This document shows positions 7,046 to 11,023 of a stretch of DNA of 11,023 nucleotides, piece after piece. The stretch covers positions 1 to 11,023 of the forward strand of contig CAZYRA010000032.1 of NCBI GenBank assembly GCA_964649385.1. The letters run 5' to 3'. Position 1 is the first letter of the stretch. Every line of letters starts with the position of its first letter. This DNA is from UBA5760 sp964649385 (GTDB lineage: Bacteria > Chloroflexota > Dehalococcoidia > Dehalococcoidales > UBA5760). The notes under the pieces are model-generated. The model saw only the letters and a program-made list of their open reading frames with translations, searched no databases and was not told where the DNA came from. Position numbers and translations under genes: made by a program.

Positions 7046-7053
7046 GGAGGTGG
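7046..7053 (+). promoter_or_regulatory. Ribosome binding site fixing the TTG start of rpsT
   Basis: GGAGGTGG (7046-7053) begins directly after the rel stop codon TAG (7043-7045). Its GGAGG core is 6 nt from TTG 7057. No ATG or GTG gives a full-length S20, so this site decides the TTG start and allows translational coupling with rel. Confidence 0.75.
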
Positions 7054-7056
7054 ATA

Positions 7057-7341
7057 TTGCCACACAGCAAATCAGCTAAAAAAGAGGTGCGGGTCGCCAA
7101 AAAGAGGCAGTTTCGCAATAAGTCCATTCGTAGTTTGTGTAAGACCAAGATAAGTAAAGCCGAGAAGCTTATTTTCTCGGGTGAGCTTAATCTGGGTCGG
7201 GAGGCAGTGGTAGATGCAGTCAGTGTTCTGGATAAAGCAGCTGAGAAAAGGATTATTCACGCTAATAATGCTGCCCGACGCAAATCGCGCCTGATGAAGA
7301 AGCTCAATCAGGCACAAGCCCTATCTTCAACCGAAGGTTAG
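7057..7341 (+). CDS. rpsT: 30S ribosomal protein S20
   Basis: This 94-residue, strongly basic protein binds 16S rRNA early in small-subunit assembly. The C-terminal HANNAARRKSRLMKKLN (about 69-85) is the family hallmark, and the N-terminus PHSKSAKKEVRVAKKR is typical. The start is TTG. The E. coli rpsT gene also starts with a UUG codon, which contributes to autogenous translational control there. A similar control is possible here but is inferred. It sits 11 nt after rel and ends before a separate lexA promoter. Length and sequence are complete, with no oddities. Confidence 0.96.
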   Translation: MPHSKSAKKEVRVAKKRQFRNKSIRSLCKTKISKAEKLIFSGELNLGREAVVDAVSVLDKAAEKRIIHANNAARRKSRLMKKLNQAQALSSTEG

Positions 7342-7377
7342 CCAAACAGAATTGTTTAATCACCATAGCCTGGAGTA

Positions 7378-7404
7378 TTGACAAGAGATCGTGTTTAGTA
7401 TTAA
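7378..7404 (+). promoter_or_regulatory. lexA promoter
   Basis: A perfect TTGACA -35 (7378-7383) is followed by an AT-rich -10 region (TATTAA at 7399-7404, 15-bp spacer; the alternative TTAAGG at 7401-7406 has 17 bp). The -35 is convincing and the exact -10 is not. The transcript start would fall at about 7410-7413, at or just ahead of the LexA operator. Confidence 0.55.
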
Positions 7405-7412
7405 GGTTTTGT

Positions 7413-7426
7413 AGAACTGGTGTTCG
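7413..7426 (+). promoter_or_regulatory. LexA operator (SOS box)
   Basis: AGAACTGGTGTTCG contains the perfect palindromic half-sites GAAC (7414-7417) and GTTC (7422-7425) with a 4-nt centre. This is the Gram-positive type of SOS box (GAAC-N4-GTTC). It lies 31 bp before the lexA start codon and just downstream of the -10 region, so LexA bound here should block its own transcription (autoregulation). Confidence 0.85.
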
Positions 7427-7456
7427 CCTTATGCAGGTTTTCTTGAGGAGTACAGG

Positions 7457-8107
7457 GTGAAGGAACTATCATCTAAACCACGGCAGATTATCGACTTTAT
7501 CTACCGTTTTTGGGACGATAGGGGCTATCCTCCCACTATCAGGGATATAGTAAGTGGATGTGCAATCAGCTCAACATCGGTGGTGAAATATAACCTGGAT
7601 ATACTGGAAAAGAACGGGTATATCCGCCGTCACAGTGAAATAGCACGTGGAATTGAGCTAATTACTCGCTCTCCGTACTTAAAATATCGGCTGCGAGTAC
7701 CTGTTATCGGCCAAATAGCAGCGGGAGAGCCGATTCCGGTGCCTACTCCTGATACCTGGGATGCCGCTCCTTGCCCGGAAACTATAGAGGTAACTAGAGA
7801 CTTAACCCGGGGGCGGGACGGGATTTATGCTCTAAGGGTGAAGGGGTGGTCAATGGTGGATGCCCTGGTCAGCGACGGTGATATTGTACTTATGGAGTAT
7901 GTCAACGCTGTGGATAACGGTGAAGTGGCTGCTGTATGGCTCAAGGCGGAAAGAAAAGCAACCCTGAAGAAATTCTATGCTGAAGCCGGGCAAATACGGC
8001 TTCAGCCAGCTAATACCAGGATGAAGCCTATATATGTTGAACCTGATAACGTTGAGGTTCAAGGTAGAGTAATTACCGTTATAAGACAGCTTGGCATAGG
8101 AAAATAG
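7457..8107 (+). CDS. lexA: LexA repressor (SOS regulator, self-cleaving)
   Basis: This 216-residue transcriptional repressor of DNA-damage genes loses activity by RecA*-stimulated self-cleavage. The N-terminal winged helix-turn-helix spans about residues 1-70 (TIRDI and SSTSVVKYNLDILEKNGYI). The cleavage site is A89-G90 in QIAAGEPIPVP. The peptidase-S24 domain has S132 as nucleophile and K171 in ATLKKFY as general base, so self-cleavage should work. The residue before the catalytic serine is Trp (GWSM, 130-133) where LexA proteins normally have Asp (GDSM). The start is GTG with GAGGAG (7445-7450) 6 nt upstream. It has its own promoter and SOS box, separate from the rel-rpsT operon. No clear terminator follows; a weak 6-bp hairpin lies at 8124-8148. 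Confidence 0.95.
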   Translation: MKELSSKPRQIIDFIYRFWDDRGYPPTIRDIVSGCAISSTSVVKYNLDILEKNGYIRRHSEIARGIELITRSPYLKYRLRVPVIGQIAAGEPIPVPTPDTWDAAPCPETIEVTRDLTRGRDGIYALRVKGWSMVDALVSDGDIVLMEYVNAVDNGEVAAVWLKAERKATLKKFYAEAGQIRLQPANTRMKPIYVEPDNVEVQGRVITVIRQLGIGK

Positions 8108-8225
8108 TCTGATTTGCTGTTTACTACCAAGTAAGTATAAACTGGTAGATAATTAGTAATATAGACTGAAATGTTCTAGCCTGATAACATGAGTAAAGTC
8201 AGAACCAGAAAAGAGAAGGAGAGTT

Positions 8226-8795
8226 ATGCTCCTTAATCAGTTTCAAAGTGTAGGTCGTGATCTTTGTAGTCGAGGGCTGGTTTGCTCCAATAGTGGGAAC
8301 CTAAGTGTCAGAATGGGAGACCGCTTGGTTATTACCCGCCGCGGCAGTATGCTCGGCGGCTTGGAAGAAAATGACCTGATAGAGACCGGGATAGATAAAA
8401 ACGACCGTTTTACGCCACTTGCCTCAAGTGAACTACCAGTCCACCGGGCCATCTATCGCGAAACCTCGGCATTAGCCATTGTTCATGCCCATCCCCCACA
8501 TGCCATCGCTATGTCGCTACTGGAAACTGATATTGTACCCAATTGCAATGAAGGCTCTCCCTTAATGGAGCGTGTACCAGTCCTTGGTTGGAATATGGAA
8601 GTAAAACCGGGTGGACTGGCTGATATCATTACTGAGGCACTGAAGAAATACCATATTGTTATGGTTCGTGGCCACGGCAGCTTTGCCACCGGCCAATTAC
8701 TGGAAGAAGCCCATAACTACACTACAATTTTGGAAACAAGCTGCCAGGTCCTTTGCCTGTTGCAGTCATTGAAGGTAAACGAGCTCAAAAAATAG
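8226..8795 (+). CDS. Class II aldolase/adducin family protein (fuculose-phosphate aldolase-like)
   Basis: This 189-residue cytosolic Zn-dependent aldolase-fold protein has all expected metal ligands: H87 and H89 in VHAHPPHA, H150 in RGHGSFATG, and the acidic residue E69 in SSELPVHRAIY. The substrate-phosphate region is SNSGNLSVR (21-29) plus ITRRGSMLGG (36-45). The latter resembles archaeal-type aldolases, which read I-x-R-x-G-S-M-L, rather than the ITPSG of enteric FucA/AraD. Likely chemistry is retro-aldol cleavage of a sugar-1-phosphate to DHAP and an aldehyde, but related proteins include epimerases and decarboxylases, so the substrate is open. A good Shine-Dalgarno, AAGGAGAG (8216-8223), precedes ATG. 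It has no sugar-pathway neighbours. It ends 18 bp from the convergent ilvE. Confidence 0.85.
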   Translation: MLLNQFQSVGRDLCSRGLVCSNSGNLSVRMGDRLVITRRGSMLGGLEENDLIETGIDKNDRFTPLASSELPVHRAIYRETSALAIVHAHPPHAIAMSLLETDIVPNCNEGSPLMERVPVLGWNMEVKPGGLADIITEALKKYHIVMVRGHGSFATGQLLEEAHNYTTILETSCQVLCLLQSLKVNELKK

Positions 8796-8813
8796 CCCGT
8801 CAACCGTTAGTCA

Positions 8814-9737
8814 TCATTTAATTGCAGGCCCATTTTTAAAGACCGGGGTACACCACTCACGATATCTGGAATCTCTACCCTGTATTATGCTAGAGTAGAC
8901 CTTTTGCAGCTTCTTGGTTATCTCACCGGCCTCACCGCTACCTATCTTACGTCCATCTATCTCAACCACCGGCGTGATATTAGCCGCTGTTCCCGTTAAA
9001 AAGCATTCACTGGCGGTATAGAGCTCGCTATGGTTAATACGCCGCTCTATGGTCTCCATACCCAGTTCATTCCGCGCCAGCTTTATTAAAGCATCACGGG
9101 TAATACCCACCACCATAAGATCATCGACGCCCGGCGTCACCAGTCCCCCATTTTGTACCAAAAAGATGTTTTCACCACTCCCTTCGGAAACATAGCCATT
9201 TGAAGTAAGCATAATAGCCTCGTGAAAATCATTCTTAATAGCTTCGGTCTTAGCCAGGGCATTGTTCACGTAAAGGCCGGTAATTTTAGCCTGCGGTGTC
9301 TCACTAGGACGCCGCCAGGAAGAAACAATACACCTCACCCCGTCCGTATCCAGATATGGTCCCCAGGGAAAGGCAAAGACCATAAAGTCATCATCCAGAT
9401 TGTGCAACCGAACACCCAATGCCTCGGAGCTCTTATAGGCTAAAGGACGGACATATATATCCTCCCTAAAACCGCATCTTTCTATCGTTTCCACCGTCAC
9501 CTGGCAAAGCTCATTAAGGGTATGGGGCAAGTCAATATTAAGCACCCGACAACCGTTAAGCAATCGCTCGTAGTGTTCGCTAAGACGGAAGAGGTAAAGC
9601 TGCCGTTCTTCGCTATTCCAATTGCCGCGAATACCCTCGAAAACACCGGTGCCATAGTGAAGACAATGAGTCATAACTCCTATTCTGGCTTCAGATAGAG
9701 GCACAAACTGCTTGTTGAAATAGGCATATGCCGACAT
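8814..9737 (-). CDS. ilvE: Branched-chain amino acid aminotransferase
   Basis: This PLP-dependent fold-type IV transaminase exchanges amino groups between glutamate and the 2-oxo acids of valine, leucine and isoleucine, usually as the last step of their synthesis. The 307-residue length is normal. Motifs are CLHYGTGVFEGIRG (25-38), DIYVRPLAYKS (93-103), the PLP lysine K151 in AKITGLYVNNALAKTEA, and GYVSEGSGENIF (181-192) with E185. The pattern GVFEGIR fits BCAT rather than D-amino acid transaminase or 4-amino-4-deoxychorismate lyase. ATG 9737 is chosen because the family N-terminus starts here and AAGGAG lies 9-10 nt upstream. The frame stays open to 9821 without homology. It has its own promoter in the gap to dinB. 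Confidence 0.93.
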   Translation of the reverse strand: MSAYAYFNKQFVPLSEARIGVMTHCLHYGTGVFEGIRGNWNSEERQLYLFRLSEHYERLLNGCRVLNIDLPHTLNELCQVTVETIERCGFREDIYVRPLAYKSSEALGVRLHNLDDDFMVFAFPWGPYLDTDGVRCIVSSWRRPSETPQAKITGLYVNNALAKTEAIKNDFHEAIMLTSNGYVSEGSGENIFLVQNGGLVTPGVDDLMVVGITRDALIKLARNELGMETIERRINHSELYTASECFLTGTAANITPVVEIDGRKIGSGEAGEITKKLQKVYSSIIQGRDSRYREWCTPVFKNGPAIK

Positions 9738-9773
9738 CTCAGGAGACTCCTTTCTATAAGACAGATTTGACCT

Positions 9774-9803
9774 ATTATAGCCATTACCAAGATGGAAACA
9801 CAA
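9774..9803 (-). promoter_or_regulatory. ilvE promoter
   Basis: On the minus strand TTGTGT (9803-9798) and a perfect TATAAT (9779-9774) are spaced by 18 bp. The expected start is near 9767, leaving a leader of about 30 nt to the ATG at 9737. The leader is too short for a T-box or classical attenuator. The promoter lies in the 110-bp gap after the dinB stop, so ilvE can be expressed independently of dinB. Confidence 0.6.
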
Positions 9804-9847
9804 GCAGGAGGTTTGTCTCAAATCGGGTTAAGTGTTATGTTAGATTC

Positions 9848-11023
9848 TTACCTCGACAGACTCAGCGTATCAAGGGTATAGCCGTTATCCCCGCTGGGAA
9901 AGATGTTCTTTAGGAGGAGTGTCTGGCCGGTCTGTATAGCGGCGAAGCCGTACTTCTTGCGGATGTGGTCAATAGTCTTGTTAAGCTGTTCCAGCCTGTG
10001 GGCTGATGTGTCCAGCATATCCAACTGCATTCCCAACTCAGTCAGGTTGGACACCCCGATGCCAATGAGACGAACCGGACGTCTTTCTTGAGCCAGCGCT
10101 TTCTCCAGCAGACCCGCCCCGGCCTCAAAGATAACCTGGTCGGTATTGCTACCCTGCCTTAAGGTCTGGCGCCGGGTAATGGTGGCAAAATCAGCGTATC
10201 TTAGCTTCAAGGTCACACATCTTGTCCCTCTATCCTGTTGCCGCAGATGGCTACCCACCTGCTCGCTGAGGTAGCGTAGCGTTGCCTTTAGCTGAGACTT
10301 ATTCCCAGTATCCTCAGCAAAGGTGGTCTCCCGGCTAATGGACTTGGCCTTGGGGGGAAAAGGCTCTACCCTTCTTTCATCAACGCCGCTAGCATAGCGG
10401 TGCAGAATCTCACCGAAGACGCCAAAATGTCCTCTAAGAATGCCTGGCGGCACGGTAGACAGCTTCCCGATGGTATTGATACCCAGGCCCTTGAGCACAC
10501 GCTCTGTCTTCCTGCCGATGCCAGGCAATTTAGCTATCGGCAGAGGGGTAAAAAAAGCACGTTCGTTGCCGGGAGCTACCTCGATTAGTCCGTCCGGCTT
10601 GGACAAATCAGAGGCGACCTTAGCCACTATCTTACCGTTAGCAATACCGACGGAAGCGCAAAGCCCTAGCTCATCCTTAACCCGCTTCTTTATCGCCAGC
10701 GCCATCAAATGAATGGAGCCGTAGATGGACCCAAAACCGGTCACATCCAGGTATGCTTCGTCAAGACCCATCGGCTCAAGATAGGGTGAGAAGTTGGCCA
10801 GGATAGCCATAAACTCCTGCGAAGCCTGGCGGTACTTGGGAAAGCTGCCCTCGATAAAGATGGTCTGAGGACAAAGACGGCTGGCACTAACCAGGGACAT
10901 ACCGGCATGCAGGCCAAAGGCCCTTGCTTCATAAGAGGCAGCCGCCACCACACCCCGCCGGTCGGGCCTGCCACCAACCACCACCGGCTTACCCTTAAGC
11001 TCGGGGTTCTCCACCTGCTCTAC
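9848..11023 (-). CDS. dinB: DNA polymerase IV (Y-family translesion polymerase), N-terminus cut by window edge
   Basis: This error-prone polymerase bypasses damaged template bases. 391 codons are present and the frame is open to the right edge (VEQVENPELKGKPVVVGG). The true start, with the first catalytic Asp and the steric-gate residue, lies about 10-20 residues outside. The GTG at 11014 is internal. Seen here are SYEARAFGLHAGM, the catalytic GLDEAYLDVTG (DEAYLD at 10745-10762), SVGIANGKIVAKVASDLSKPDG, a helix-hairpin-helix IAKLPGIGRKTERVLKGLGI, and the little-finger domain. An internal Q-L-D-M-L (10013-10027) sits where many Pol IV proteins have the QLxLF clamp-binding motif. dinB is often LexA-controlled; its promoter is outside the window, so this cannot be checked here. 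Confidence 0.95.
   Translation of the reverse strand, partial: VEQVENPELKGKPVVVGGRPDRRGVVAAASYEARAFGLHAGMSLVSASRLCPQTIFIEGSFPKYRQASQEFMAILANFSPYLEPMGLDEAYLDVTGFGSIYGSIHLMALAIKKRVKDELGLCASVGIANGKIVAKVASDLSKPDGLIEVAPGNERAFFTPLPIAKLPGIGRKTERVLKGLGINTIGKLSTVPPGILRGHFGVFGEILHRYASGVDERRVEPFPPKAKSISRETTFAEDTGNKSQLKATLRYLSEQVGSHLRQQDRGTRCVTLKLRYADFATITRRQTLRQGSNTDQVIFEAGAGLLEKALAQERRPVRLIGIGVSNLTELGMQLDMLDTSAHRLEQLNKTIDHIRKKYGFAAIQTGQTLLLKNIFPSGDNGYTLDTLSLSR

Noticed and set aside
7344..7357. Hairpin after rpsT (AAACA/TGTTT) as terminator
   Set aside because: A 5-bp, AT-rich stem without a T-run is too weak.
8124..8148. Hairpin after lexA as an intrinsic terminator
   Set aside because: CTACCA/TGGTAG has only 6-bp arms, a 13-nt loop and no T-run after it.
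9738..9821. ilvE N-terminal extension to 9821
   Set aside because: The added 28 residues lack family similarity and overlap the ilvE promoter; ATG 9737 has a Shine-Dalgarno and the family N-terminus.
10440..10712. Plus-strand frames antisense to dinB
   Set aside because: They mirror conserved Pol IV sequence (helix-hairpin-helix and palm), with no independent ribosome site or motif.
11012..11014. GTG at 11014 as the start of dinB
   Set aside because: The frame continues upstream as VEQ, matching the conserved ASVEQ-x-NPEL of Pol IV, so the true start is outside the window.

Overview
The window is a piece of chromosome from a moderate-GC bacterium, most likely a member of the Chloroflexota (Dehalococcoidia-like). 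This assignment is an inference. It rests on a Gram-positive-type LexA box (GAAC-N4-GTTC), a bifunctional Rel directly followed by rpsT and lexA, an archaeal-looking class II aldolase, a methanogen-like MFS antiporter, and a U32-family iron-sulfur-type protein that fits an anaerobe. No rRNA, tRNA, CRISPR array, transposase or attachment site was found by eye.

Left part (1-3316), accessory in character. A minus-strand AMP-dependent acyl-CoA synthetase-like gene runs off the left edge, with only the extreme C-terminus missing. It is transcribed divergently from a plus-strand U32-family protein (1712-2878). The 250-bp gap between them holds two plus-strand promoter-like sequences with perfect TTGACA -35 boxes, and a 19-codon open frame in the leader. 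Both flanking proteins are unusual: the ligase has altered ATP-binding motifs, and the U32 protein has an added C-terminal four-cysteine cluster. The 438-bp gap at 2879-3316 has no long gene but carries a well-placed small minus-strand ORF (3088-3204, 38 aa) with a very strong Shine-Dalgarno, plus overlapping short frames.

Middle part (3317-8107). A 14-TM DHA2-type MFS transporter is followed by a well-formed promoter and the rel-rpsT operon (the ppGpp synthetase/hydrolase and ribosomal protein S20, the latter with a TTG start). Next comes lexA behind its own promoter and a near-perfect LexA operator. This places stringent-response, ribosome-assembly and SOS-control genes side by side.

Right part (8226-11023). 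A class II aldolase/adducin-family protein (plus) converges on ilvE (minus, branched-chain aminotransferase), with an 18-bp gap. Upstream of ilvE, and also on the minus strand, lies a DNA polymerase IV (dinB) gene cut by the right edge. lexA and dinB are both typical SOS genes, but the dinB promoter lies outside the window, so its control cannot be read here.

Most of the window is ordinary housekeeping. The parts most worth a second look are the divergent ligase/U32 pair with its leader, the small ORF region at 2922-3204, and the substitution next to the LexA catalytic serine.
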